Assembly: GCA_047639475.1 (NCBI GenBank)
Contig: JBLIOD010000004.1
Coordinates: forward strand, 29,757 to 93,756
DNA length: 64,000 nucleotides
Direction of reading: 5' to 3'
DNA from: JAAELZ01 sp047639475
GTDB lineage: Bacteria > Pseudomonadota > Gammaproteobacteria > Arenicellales > Poriferihabitantaceae
This document shows positions 16,432 to 24,987 of this stretch, one piece after another (positions within the stretch are counted from its first letter, which is position 1; the number at the start of each line of letters is the position of its first letter). Made by a program: the position numbers and the translations under genes. The notes under the pieces are model-generated. The model had not been told where the DNA came from. It saw nothing but the letters and a program-made list of their open reading frames with translations, and made no database searches.

Positions 16432-18093
16432 ATGAATCAAACAGCATTTATCAACGGCTCGGTCATTACCGTTAATCAGAAAGGCGATATGGCTCAAGCG
16501 GTATTGGTCACTGGCCAACACATCTCAGCTGTCGGCTCGAACCAAGAAATCGAATCGCTGATCTCTGAATCGACAAGTGTGATTGATCTAGCTGGACGGA
16601 CCTTAATGCCAGGATTCATTGATGCCCATAACCATTTAACTCATCAAGGCGCGGCGCTGGGAGCAGTTGATTTCTCTTTTTCAAATGTGGCTTCAATCGA
16701 TCAATTACGAAAGGTCATTAAACAGGCGACTCAAACGATTGATAAGGGACAATGGATAAGAGGCTGGGGCTTAAACCATGAGAAATTTCCTGATGGCCGC
16801 GAGCCCACACGGTTTGATATAGATGATATTGCCCCAGATCACCCCGTTTGCGCAGTACATATCAGCGGACACAATGTGCTGGTGAACACCCACGCTTTAA
16901 ATTTAGCGAACGTCGATGAAAAGACGCCAGATCCGGAGGGCGGCAAGCTATCGAGAAGCGAAACGGGACAGATCACCGGTTTTGTTTATGATAGCGCGCA
17001 GCAATTAGTGATACCCACCAGTGTGAATGTCGGCCATCACGGGCCAGATATTGGTTATGATATCTCGTTAGATGAGCTGGTTGCTGATATAGATCGAGCT
17101 TGTAAAGCATATCTAAAAGTGGGCATAACCTCAGTAGTTGACCCACAAGTTACTACCCGTGAGATGCCGGGTTATATGGAAGCTAGAAAGCAGGGTAAGT
17201 TAACGATAAAAACCACCTGCATGTACCTATCTAACCATCAAGATGCCATCAATGAGTTGGGTATTACTGACCACATTGGTAATGATCTATTGTCCATTGG
17301 CCCAATGAAGTATTATTGCGACGGCGCGCTAACGGGAGGGACCGCTTTGTTTTATAAAGATGAGCCGCAGGTTGAGTCAAAGTGCCAGTGCAACAAATCA
17401 GCAGGCCGTGGCTATACCTATTGGCCAGATATTGAGGCATTTAAAGAAGCCCTGATCGATACGCACGCTAGGGGTATGCAGTTTGGTGTGCATACGCAAG
17501 GCGATATGGCTTTAGATATCGTGTTGGATGCCATTGAAGAAGCGCATAAGCGCCACCCCCGTAATGATACTCGTCATCGAATTGAGCATTGTCACGGGGC
17601 TACTGTGGCTCATATAGAACGCATTAAGCGGCTAGGCATCATACCTATCACACAACCTGGGCAAGTTGAAGAATCAGGTGATGATCTGATTGCTACTTAC
17701 GGCGAGCGGCGAGCGCTCAAGTTCTGCCCGCTAAGAGATATGTTAGATAAGGGCGTACGGCCTGTTGTTAGTACTGATGCGTTCGTACAATCTTACAAAC
17801 CTTTTGACGCCATTAGTGGTGCAGTAAATAGAATTTCAACTAATGGAACCAATATGGGTGAAGATCAGCGTATTAGTGTGATGGAAGCCATTAGAGCTTA
17901 CACTTACGATGCGGCTTATTCTGTGTATCAAGAACAAACCAAAGGCTCCATTGAAGTTGGAAAGTTGGCTGATTTGGTCGTATTAGAAACCGATATACTG
18001 TCAATTGAACGAACTGATATTGCCAGCCAGCAAGTCGCTATGACTATCAGTAATGGCCGAGTGGTATACGATTCGACTACTGGTTTGATATGA
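16432..18093 (+). CDS. Amidohydrolase family 3 (YtcJ-like) metal-dependent hydrolase
   Basis: The 553-residue protein belongs to the amidohydrolase superfamily, YtcJ/NfdA branch. Visible features are the N-terminal beta-sandwich start NGSVITVN, the metal motif GFIDAHNH near residues 61-68, the HIEHCH-type motif DTRHRIEHCHG near 380-390 and the late metal ligand region VVSTDAFVQ near 443-451. Members hydrolyse exocyclic C-N bonds of formamides, ureas or cyclic compounds; the substrate here is unknown. No signal peptide is seen, so it is cytoplasmic. It is convergent with the ElaA-like gene after five bases and follows the argO-like gene, but a functional link to that exporter is only a guess. 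Confidence 0.85.
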   Translation: MNQTAFINGSVITVNQKGDMAQAVLVTGQHISAVGSNQEIESLISESTSVIDLAGRTLMPGFIDAHNHLTHQGAALGAVDFSFSNVASIDQLRKVIKQATQTIDKGQWIRGWGLNHEKFPDGREPTRFDIDDIAPDHPVCAVHISGHNVLVNTHALNLANVDEKTPDPEGGKLSRSETGQITGFVYDSAQQLVIPTSVNVGHHGPDIGYDISLDELVADIDRACKAYLKVGITSVVDPQVTTREMPGYMEARKQGKLTIKTTCMYLSNHQDAINELGITDHIGNDLLSIGPMKYYCDGALTGGTALFYKDEPQVESKCQCNKSAGRGYTYWPDIEAFKEALIDTHARGMQFGVHTQGDMALDIVLDAIEEAHKRHPRNDTRHRIEHCHGATVAHIERIKRLGIIPITQPGQVEESGDDLIATYGERRALKFCPLRDMLDKGVRPVVSTDAFVQSYKPFDAISGAVNRISTNGTNMGEDQRISVMEAIRAYTYDAAYSVYQEQTKGSIEVGKLADLVVLETDILSIERTDIASQQVAMTISNGRVVYDSTTGLI

Positions 18094-18098
18094 CAGAA

Positions 18099-18569
18099 TT
18101 ATGAGTGGCTCTTAGTCCGCAGCATATCGATATGCATGATGCCATCTTCATCATAAGCATCGGAAATACTAGTAAATCCGAAGCCGACGTAAAACGCTTC
18201 TAAGTACACCTGAGCGGATATTTTTATTGCGTCTTTGGGGTAGTCTTGATCCAGTTTTTGCAATGCCTTGCTAATCAGTTGTTTGCCTGAGCCCTTACCC
18301 CGAAATCGATTGTCGATCAAAACACGGCCAATCGATACCTCTGGAAATTTTATGCCCGCCGTGAAAACCCTTAAATAGGCTGCAAGCGCATCTTGGTTAT
18401 CGCCATCCGACGCATAACCAAAAAGATGATGGGCGAGGGGGTCTAATGAATCGATGTCTGGGTAAAGACATTGTTGTTCTAGAATAAATACATCTTGGCG
18501 CAGCTTGAGCATTTCGTGCATTTGTGCCGCCGTGATTTCATCAAAGCGTTTCCATTGCCATTCAATCAC
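18099..18569 (-). CDS. ElaA-type GNAT N-acetyltransferase
   Basis: The 156-residue protein matches the ElaA family: W-x-W-K-x-F-x-x-I near the start, MLKLRQDVFILEQQCLYPDIDSLDPLAHH near residues 20-48, and the acetyl-CoA loop IGRVLIDNRFRGKGSGKQLI near 81-100. Substrates of ElaA proteins are not established. Its ATG overlaps the stop of the TMADH/HADH-like flavoprotein gene by four bases, so it is the last gene of the minus-strand run and is translationally coupled to it. That coupling hints at modification of the same amine or its product, which is inference. Confidence 0.85.
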   Translation of the reverse strand: MIEWQWKRFDEITAAQMHEMLKLRQDVFILEQQCLYPDIDSLDPLAHHLFGYASDGDNQDALAAYLRVFTAGIKFPEVSIGRVLIDNRFRGKGSGKQLISKALQKLDQDYPKDAIKISAQVYLEAFYVGFGFTSISDAYDEDGIMHIDMLRTKSHS

Positions 18570-20620
18570 GAGCTAAAGTCCTCACGCAGTGTTTCGACAT
18601 GCGGCGCATCTAGGGCTCGGCCAATTTCGTGTCCAGAATAAGTGGCGGCGGCGATCAATCCTGGCGCCAAACAATCTCCAATGGCATTGACAGTGATAAT
18701 GCCTGCATCTTGCCACTGGTCTTGTTGATCAAGTAAATCAGTTGATAACTGATCGTTGGGTAACCTAGAGGTGACGGGAATAAGTGCGCTACATTCGATT
18801 GTTTTTGGCTTCCCTGAGTAAACACATTCAAGTGTTAGGCTTGCGCCGTTCATATCCAACAACTGATGCAATGGAATAATTTCCACATTCAAATCGATCA
18901 GCCTTTTTTGAATTCTTGATTGCTCTAGTGTATTTGTCGACCATTGAGCCACCACCGCAGACGGCGTAACATAAATGGTTTTTCTGTCGGTCTTTGCAAC
19001 CAACTCAGCGAGTACACTGCCGAGGTAAAAACGATCGTCATCAAAAATAACAACCGGGCCATTGGGAAGGATCTCTGGGCCATCGCGCATCAAGTTGTCC
19101 GCGCCTATTACGTGTTGGTTCTCAAGAAAGGGCAACGGTTTTCTGTGCACCCGTCCTGCACCGTCTGTTCGCCAACTCGCACCAGTCGCCACAACCACAT
19201 TTTGAATGCCGTAACTCAGCACATCTTCTGGCGACAATGAGCTATCTAAATACATATCGACATTGGTCATTTGTTGCAATTGGCCTACTCGCCAATCTCG
19301 AACGCGTGCCCACTGGGCAAGGCCCGGCAATGCGCTTTCAAGCGTGACTCGTCCTCCCCAATGTTTGTCAGCATCAGCCAGTGTGACTTCTGCGCCGCGC
19401 TTGGCTAAAACATGGGCTGCTTCCAGACCCGCAGGTCCGCCCCCAATGATTAAAGTAGGTTTAGGTGGTGTGGTACTACTTACAATCTCAGGGTGCCACC
19501 CGCGGCGCCATTCTTCACCGACGGTGGGGTTTTGCGTGCAACGCATTGGCACACACATGAAGTCGCCGCTGACACAAATATTGCAGCCAATACATTCTCG
19601 TATTTCTTCACTGCGGCCTTCTTTTATCTTATTAGGTAGAAACGGATCCGCGATGGAAGGGCGAGCGGCCCCAATGAAATCTAACTTTCTCTTGTTGATT
19701 AGATTAACCATGGTGTCGGGTGAGGTATAGCGACCAACGCCTACTACTGGTTTACTGGTAGCTGACTTAACGAACTCGGTGTATTTATCCTGAAAGCCTT
19801 CCTCAGAAAAGCGAGAGCTTTGGCTGTCATTTGACCATCCAGATAGATTAACATCCCACAAATCAGGTTCTTCGGCCAGCGCTTCGATGATGTCTTTTCC
19901 TTCGACGTCATAGCGCAGACCTTCATCTCCCATTAACTCATCGACGGCCAGTCTTACCGCTACCGCACAAGTATCACCAACCGCCTCTTTGGTGTCTGCT
20001 ATTACCTCGCGAAATAAACGCAAACGGTTCTCAAACGAGCCACCGTATTCGTCGGTGCGATGGTTGTGACGGCTTAAGAGAAAGTGCTGAAGCAATGTCA
20101 TATCATGTCCTGCGTAGACATAAATGATATCAAAGCCCGCTTTCTTAGCCCGTATGGCCGCATCTACATGCCATTGTCTAAATTGACGGATGTCGCTTTT
20201 ACTCATGCCTTTGGCTTGCACTGGATCATCTGAGCCAACGATAGCGTGTGAAGGCGCAAGCGGCGTTACGCGGCTGTATCGATTGCTGGTGTGCAGTCCA
20301 TTATGGACTAGTTGTATCGCTGCCAAGCTACCATGCTGATGTACGGCAGCGGTCATCTTTTGTAGAGTGGGTATATCTTGTTCGCTCCATAGGCGTGATT
20401 CGTTTGAGGGAGTGATATCGGAGCTGGCATGAATTTCAGTTTCTTGCGTTGATACTACACCCCATCCACCTTGAGCTTTTACGCCTCGATGATGTGCCTC
20501 GGTATTTGGATGACGATAACCCATGCCGGTGCAATGTGGAACTTGATAAAAACGATTAGGGGCAGTGACAGGCCCTATTTGGACAGGCTCAAATAATACA
20601 TCGTATCGAGGATTGCGCAT
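18566..20620 (-). CDS. Trimethylamine/histamine dehydrogenase-like iron-sulfur flavoprotein
   Basis: The 684-residue protein is colinear with trimethylamine dehydrogenase (TMADH): an FMN TIM barrel (1 to about 340), a 4Fe-4S region (Cys343, Cys346, Cys349, Cys361) and C-terminal dinucleotide domains starting at LIIGGGPAG near 390. Cys30 in VPHC is the residue that binds FMN covalently in TMADH. The catalytic residues Tyr169 and His172 are kept, and Asp265 matches Asp267. Of the TMADH substrate bowl (Tyr60, Trp264, Trp355) only Trp262 is kept; the others are Glu60 and Asp353. As I recall, histamine dehydrogenase has Gln/Trp/Asp at these positions, so a diamine substrate is more likely than trimethylamine. 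Electrons would go to an ETF-type acceptor, not encoded here. It lies downstream of DDAH-like and acyl-CoA synthetase genes. Confidence 0.85.
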   Translation of the reverse strand: MRNPRYDVLFEPVQIGPVTAPNRFYQVPHCTGMGYRHPNTEAHHRGVKAQGGWGVVSTQETEIHASSDITPSNESRLWSEQDIPTLQKMTAAVHQHGSLAAIQLVHNGLHTSNRYSRVTPLAPSHAIVGSDDPVQAKGMSKSDIRQFRQWHVDAAIRAKKAGFDIIYVYAGHDMTLLQHFLLSRHNHRTDEYGGSFENRLRLFREVIADTKEAVGDTCAVAVRLAVDELMGDEGLRYDVEGKDIIEALAEEPDLWDVNLSGWSNDSQSSRFSEEGFQDKYTEFVKSATSKPVVGVGRYTSPDTMVNLINKRKLDFIGAARPSIADPFLPNKIKEGRSEEIRECIGCNICVSGDFMCVPMRCTQNPTVGEEWRRGWHPEIVSSTTPPKPTLIIGGGPAGLEAAHVLAKRGAEVTLADADKHWGGRVTLESALPGLAQWARVRDWRVGQLQQMTNVDMYLDSSLSPEDVLSYGIQNVVVATGASWRTDGAGRVHRKPLPFLENQHVIGADNLMRDGPEILPNGPVVIFDDDRFYLGSVLAELVAKTDRKTIYVTPSAVVAQWSTNTLEQSRIQKRLIDLNVEIIPLHQLLDMNGASLTLECVYSGKPKTIECSALIPVTSRLPNDQLSTDLLDQQDQWQDAGIITVNAIGDCLAPGLIAAATYSGHEIGRALDAPHVETLREDFSS

Positions 20621-20626
20621 GGCGTT

Positions 20627-22261
20627 TTATGTTCTTTTCATTTGTTGGCGCAATACAAATTTTTGTATTTTACCGGTCGAAGTTTTAGGTAGCTCCATAA
20701 ACACGACTTTGGTGGGGCACTTAAAATGGGCAATTTTGTCACGACAAAATGCAATGATGCCGGCTTCGTCCACTTGCGGGGAATCATCAGTTGGTTTTGT
20801 TTGTAACTCGACGAACGCACAAGGGGTTTCACCCCACTTGTCGTCAGGTTTTGCCACTACCGCTACCGCAGAGACTTGTGGATGGTCATAGATACAAGAC
20901 TCAACTTCAATAGATGAAATATTTTCACCACCAGAAATAATGATGTCTTTAGAACGGTCTTTAAGTTGAATATAGCCGTCTGGATAGCAGACGCCTAAAT
21001 CTCCTGAATGAAACCATTCTCCTTCAAAAGCTTCTTTCGTGGCTTCAGGGTTTTTATAATAGCCCTTCATGATGTTGTTGCCTCTGAAAAATACTTCACC
21101 CAGTGTCTCTCCATCTTGAGGAACAGCTTGCATTGTTTCAGGTTCAAATATTTGTATTGATTCGCCCACGGTGTAATTTACGCCTTGGCGTGCATTTTGC
21201 GCTGCTTGTTCTTCTAGTGGCAACCTATCCCAACTGCTTTGCCAGGCGCATACAGTTGCGGGTCCGTAGGTTTCAGTTAAGCCATAAACATGGGTTACCT
21301 CAAAGCCTTGTTGTTGCATTTTTTGTAAAACAGAAGCGGGTGGCGGCGCGGCGGCGGTCATCACTTTGCAAGTGTGATCAAATTCTCTACGCTCCGTTTC
21401 GCTGACTCCCATCACCATACTCAGTACGGTCGGCGCACCACAAAAGTGGTCGACTTTGTTTTCGGCGATGGCGTGGTAGATGTTGGCGCCGTTGACTTTT
21501 CTCATGCAAACATTAGTACCCGCACGCGCGGCAACGCTCCAAGGAAAACACCAACCGTTGCAATGAAACATCGGCAAACTCCACAGGTAGGTGGCATGCT
21601 TTGGCATGTCCCACTCTAGGATGTTACTCATTGCCGTTAGGTAGGCCCCGCGGTAGTGATATAGCACGCCTTTAGGTTTGCCTGTGGTGCCTGAGGTGTA
21701 ATTAAGTGACAAATTGTCCCAGTCATCCACCGTAGCGTAGTCACTGAACTCAGGATCACCGGTTGCGATAAATGCTTCGTATTCTTGTTGGCCTATAAGT
21801 GTCCCAGCAGGCGCTTTTGGGTCGTCGATATCAATAATAATCGGTGGTGAAGCCAGTGTTTGAATAGCTGTACTAACGACATCTGAGAACTCGCGATCAC
21901 ATACCAATACCTTGCACTCACTGTGCTCGAGGATGTAGGCGATGGTGTCACTGTCTAAGCGGCAGTTAATGGCATTAAGCACAGCACCTAGCATCGGCAC
22001 ACCAAAGTGCGCTTCGTAAAGTTCAGGTGTATTGGCGGCGATATAAGAAACCGTGTGGCCTTTTTGGATGCCTATTTTTTGTAAAGCGCTGGCCAGTTGC
22101 TTACAGCGTTTTAATGTTTGCTGCCAAGTAAACTGCTTGTCGCCATAAACAATGGCGGTATGCTCGGGGTATACAGCTGCTGAGCGACTTAAAAATTGAA
22201 TGGGGTTAAGCGCACTATAGTTAGCTTCACGCGGTTTAAGGTAGTCTATATTTTCTGCCAT
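20627..22261 (-). CDS. AMP-forming acyl-CoA synthetase
   Basis: The 544-residue protein is an ANL-superfamily ligase that activates a carboxylic acid through an acyl-AMP. It has the P-loop-like motif YTSGTTGKPKG near residues 190-200, the GLTETYG (A5) motif near 319-325, the hinge and A8 region HSGDLG...KDRSKDIIISGGENIS near 410-440, and the catalytic Lys in STGKIQKF near 531. It resembles medium-chain fatty acyl-CoA synthetases of unknown exact substrate. The ATG sits two bases after the DDAH-like stop, and the gene ends six bases before the flavoprotein start, so all three are probably one transcript. It may activate the acid formed after amine oxidation, which is inference. Confidence 0.88.
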   Translation of the reverse strand: MAENIDYLKPREANYSALNPIQFLSRSAAVYPEHTAIVYGDKQFTWQQTLKRCKQLASALQKIGIQKGHTVSYIAANTPELYEAHFGVPMLGAVLNAINCRLDSDTIAYILEHSECKVLVCDREFSDVVSTAIQTLASPPIIIDIDDPKAPAGTLIGQQEYEAFIATGDPEFSDYATVDDWDNLSLNYTSGTTGKPKGVLYHYRGAYLTAMSNILEWDMPKHATYLWSLPMFHCNGWCFPWSVAARAGTNVCMRKVNGANIYHAIAENKVDHFCGAPTVLSMVMGVSETERREFDHTCKVMTAAAPPPASVLQKMQQQGFEVTHVYGLTETYGPATVCAWQSSWDRLPLEEQAAQNARQGVNYTVGESIQIFEPETMQAVPQDGETLGEVFFRGNNIMKGYYKNPEATKEAFEGEWFHSGDLGVCYPDGYIQLKDRSKDIIISGGENISSIEVESCIYDHPQVSAVAVVAKPDDKWGETPCAFVELQTKPTDDSPQVDEAGIIAFCRDKIAHFKCPTKVVFMELPKTSTGKIQKFVLRQQMKRT

Positions 22262-22263
22262 AC

Positions 22264-23196
22264 CTAACTGTTTTGGGGGCTATTTTTGTGACTATTTTGG
22301 AGGTTATTTTGTCGAAGAATAGGGCGAGTCATACAAGTAGGGCCTCCTTCGCAAGGAATGCATAACTCATCGGCCTGAAAAGTAATCACTTCACAACCTG
22401 CTTCTCTCATTAAGGCTTGGGTTTTAGGAAAACCATCTACCGCAATACAGTGCTTAGGCGCTGTAGCCAGCACGTTTAAATTTAAGCCTAAGCTGGCTTC
22501 AAACTCATCTTCCGGTGCTTCAATCAACAAATATCCCATCTCCTGCATCAGTTGATACAACGCCGTGGGCATAAGGGGGGCATAGACCAAGGCGACTTTT
22601 TCAGCCAATGGGCTGACCACAGACATTAAGTGGAGGCAAGCTTCGCTGCCTTTATACACGGGTAAGTCGAAATCGAGCACGTTAATACCTTGAGGCTCTA
22701 AAATAGTGCGGACCTGTTTGACGCCTTCAATGTTGGTGCGAAACCCGCGACCAACCGCGAGCGTGATGTCATCCAACCAAAAGCAGTCGCCGCCTTCAAA
22801 TTTACCGGGCGATTCTAAAATACCAATAATAGGGATGTTTTGATCTTGATAGAAAGCTTGGTGTAACTGGGCTTCAGGTTCACGTAGCGACTTCCCAGGC
22901 TTTAAAATAATCGCCCCCGCTGGAGTCATAAAAGAAGGATCGTAAGTGAAAACTGAGTCGGCTAAGCCGTCATCTTCATCCGATATCCACAAAATTTCAC
23001 ATCCTGCGCCAGATACCAAATCAGTGAAGCGTTGATATTGTTCTGCTAATTTAGTGGCGTTTAGGTCTTTCGCGTAATGCCATTTCTTTGAGTCCGCATT
23101 GAGCAATGCCTTGCCAGGTTTACGCATGGCGACGCGAGTGAGAGGGGCCACCATACTTGAGGTGCCATATAATGCTTGATTCGATTCAGTAGTCAT
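22264..23196 (-). CDS. Dimethylarginine dimethylaminohydrolase-family protein
   Basis: The 310-residue protein is in the guanidino-group-modifying superfamily with arginine deiminase and DDAH. Candidate catalytic residues line up with the known set: Asp80 in ADSVF, Glu134 in FEGGD, His189 in LHLMS and nucleophile Cys288 in GGPTCMTRP. A true DDAH cleaves asymmetric dimethylarginine to citrulline and dimethylamine; related members act on other guanidines, so the substrate is not certain. The C-terminus carries a short Asn/Gln/Ser-rich tail beyond the catalytic Cys. It is packed between the DUF6164-like gene and the acyl-CoA synthetase in the minus-strand run, upstream of an amine dehydrogenase, which would suit a pathway that frees and oxidises an amine. 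Confidence 0.8.
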   Translation of the reverse strand: MTTESNQALYGTSSMVAPLTRVAMRKPGKALLNADSKKWHYAKDLNATKLAEQYQRFTDLVSGAGCEILWISDEDDGLADSVFTYDPSFMTPAGAIILKPGKSLREPEAQLHQAFYQDQNIPIIGILESPGKFEGGDCFWLDDITLAVGRGFRTNIEGVKQVRTILEPQGINVLDFDLPVYKGSEACLHLMSVVSPLAEKVALVYAPLMPTALYQLMQEMGYLLIEAPEDEFEASLGLNLNVLATAPKHCIAVDGFPKTQALMREAGCEVITFQADELCIPCEGGPTCMTRPILRQNNLQNSHKNSPQNS

Positions 23197-23200
23197 GGTG

Positions 23201-23560
23201 TTATTTTAGGCCAAAGAAAGGTTTAACGCTTAGGTAGACAATACCGCAAGCAATCAGGGAGTAAATCAAAAACTGTCCGGGTCGCTGTTTAAAGATACTC
23301 CACAGCGTTTCGTGTCGGTCGTGTTGTTTGTCATCAGCTAACTGGGCATTGGCCTCACGGTAACGACGGTCTTGATAATGAGTTAGTAATTGGCTAGCGG
23401 TATCAAACTTGCTATCACCATCAACCCAAATGGCGGCAGTACCTAAGCCTAAAAAACCACCACTGGTTTCTCGATAATTAATATCATTCTCATCTAGCAA
23501 TGACCTCACCTCGATCGCTTCATCTTCGGGTACGTTTCTAAGGCGAAACAATAATGGCAT
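23201..23560 (-). CDS. Small DUF6164-like protein with C-terminal membrane anchor
   Basis: The 119-residue product resembles DUF6164 proteins: it opens LLFRLRNVPEDEAIEVRSLL, then NINYRETSGGFLGLGTAAIWV-like residues near 27-47 and YQDRRYREA near 62-70. A single hydrophobic segment near residues 96-112 would anchor it in the inner membrane, with most of the protein in the cytoplasm. No function is known to me for the family. Its ATG overlaps the folA stop region by one base, so it is cotranscribed with folA and thyA. Confidence 0.75.
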   Translation of the reverse strand: MPLLFRLRNVPEDEAIEVRSLLDENDINYRETSGGFLGLGTAAIWVDGDSKFDTASQLLTHYQDRRYREANAQLADDKQHDRHETLWSIFKQRPGQFLIYSLIACGIVYLSVKPFFGLK

Positions 23561-24081
23561 TACACGGCGTCCAAAAAGGTCAGTGCTTGAGTGTTACTGG
23601 CATCTGATTGTAGGATGAAACGTTGATTTATCAGTCGAGGGTCAGCTGCCAAGGGTTTGCTTGGTCCAGCAACCCACCGCGCCTCTGTTATCTCTGGAAA
23701 GGTTACGGAGCCCGTTTTGTCAATATGATCTGGCACCGTAGTAATATCCAATAAATTACATCTCATGAGTGTTTCTTTGTATATCTGACCGCCGCCGATC
23801 ACCCAGATATTTTCATCTTCAGCCACGGCGTTAAATGCCGCATCGATAGAGTCGTAGCATTCAACATTGCTCACGCCTTTGCGGCTGATAACGATGTTCC
23901 TTCTTTTTGGTAAGGGCTTACTGCCAATCGACTCCCAAGTATTTCGACCCATTATCACCACTGAGTTTAGGGTCACTCGCTTAAATCGTTTGAAATCTTC
24001 GGTGTAATGCCAAGGGATCGTATTTTCAGATCCAATCACGCGATCTTCGGTCATTGCAGCGATTGCGCCGATAATTCTCAT
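23560..24081 (-). CDS. folA: Dihydrofolate reductase
   Basis: DHFR reduces dihydrofolate to tetrahydrofolate with NADPH. The 173-residue protein starts MRIIGAIAAMTEDRVIGSENTIPWHYTEDFKRF, with the Met20-loop Trp-Pro replaced by the order I-P-W-H. The catalytic acidic residue is in the EDFKRFKRVT helix near residue 28. NADPH-binding motifs MGRNTWESIG (43-52) and VIGGGQIYKETL (93-104) are clear. It overlaps the thyA stop by four bases (ATGA), the usual thyA-folA coupling, which links regeneration of tetrahydrofolate to thymidylate synthesis. Confidence 0.97.
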   Translation of the reverse strand: MRIIGAIAAMTEDRVIGSENTIPWHYTEDFKRFKRVTLNSVVIMGRNTWESIGSKPLPKRRNIVISRKGVSNVECYDSIDAAFNAVAEDENIWVIGGGQIYKETLMRCNLLDITTVPDHIDKTGSVTFPEITEARWVAGPSKPLAADPRLINQRFILQSDASNTQALTFLDAV

Positions 24082-24962
24082 ACCGCTACTTTGAAGTTTA
24101 TTTTTGGAAAGGGGTTATACCCATCTAATACAAAGTGCTGCATGATGTCTGCAGTATCTAATTCCAATAGACTATGGATGTCCTCAATGGATGCAATTTG
24201 ATCACTGATAGTTAATTTGGGTAATGCTCTGGGTTCGCGTAGTAGCTGCTTTTGCAAACCAGGTAGGTGATCATACTCTGCCATGGTCCCATCAGCTTTG
24301 CCGGTATAGACGTGTGCATCTATTAAAGTATGTCCAAACTCACCCACTTTCATGCCGGTAAACTTTGCGATGAGTTCTAACAAAAAAGCATAACCTGCAA
24401 TATTGTAAGGCACGCCGAGCGCAATGTCAGCGCTACGCTGTGTTAGATGTAGACACAATCGCGGCACTCCATATTCGTCATTTTGCGTATTAAGTACCCA
24501 AAACGCATGGCAGGGCGGCAGTGCGCTGTTTTGAGCGTTGCCAGGAGACCAAGCTGAAACCACCAATCGGCGACTCATTGGGTTGTGTTTGAGTTCGCCG
24601 ATGACATAGGCGATCTGGTCGTTAAAGGTTTGCTCTCCCGCAGGATTTTGGGTGGGGAAATGACGCCAAAAATTGCCATAGGCGCTGGGTACCTTAGATG
24701 TTTTTGGATCAGCCCAAGGGTCCCAAAATTTGCAGCCGTGTTTTTGCAATAAACGGATATCGGTGCTTCCTGATAAAAACCACAGATTTTCAATAACAAT
24801 ATTCTTCCACGAGATTTCCTTGGTCGTGAGTAAAGGAAAGCCTTCGCTTACATCAATGCTGTAGTTAATGTTGAAGGTGGATAGCGTGTCTACCCCAGTG
24901 CGATTGTGTTTGCGGGTGCCTTTAGTTAGGGCAGTTTGTACGGCGTTTAAATATTGCTTCAT
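24078..24962 (-). CDS. thyA: Thymidylate synthase
   Basis: ThyA methylates dUMP to dTMP using methylene-tetrahydrofolate. The 294-residue protein has the catalytic Cys in ALPPCHAF near residue 168, the phosphate-binding Arg in QRSADIALGVPYNIAGYAF near 187-205, and HTLIDAHVYTGKAD near 226-239. It is slightly longer than E. coli ThyA (264). It is followed by folA with a four-base overlap and preceded after 25 bp by the penicillin-binding protein gene. Confidence 0.97.
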   Translation of the reverse strand: MKQYLNAVQTALTKGTRKHNRTGVDTLSTFNINYSIDVSEGFPLLTTKEISWKNIVIENLWFLSGSTDIRLLQKHGCKFWDPWADPKTSKVPSAYGNFWRHFPTQNPAGEQTFNDQIAYVIGELKHNPMSRRLVVSAWSPGNAQNSALPPCHAFWVLNTQNDEYGVPRLCLHLTQRSADIALGVPYNIAGYAFLLELIAKFTGMKVGEFGHTLIDAHVYTGKADGTMAEYDHLPGLQKQLLREPRALPKLTISDQIASIEDIHSLLELDTADIMQHFVLDGYNPFPKINFKVAV

Positions 24963-24987
24963 TGTTTTTTCCGAGGTGACCTGATGA

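Noticed and set aside
19263..19730. 155-codon antisense frame over the TMADH-like gene
   Set aside because: Pro/Arg/Ser-rich composition typical of antisense shadow; no homology recognised.
20627..22261. DmdB-type ligase for dimethylsulfoniopropionate breakdown
   Set aside because: General resemblance only; the N-terminal sequence differs from known DmdB and no dmdA, dmdC or dmdD gene is nearby.
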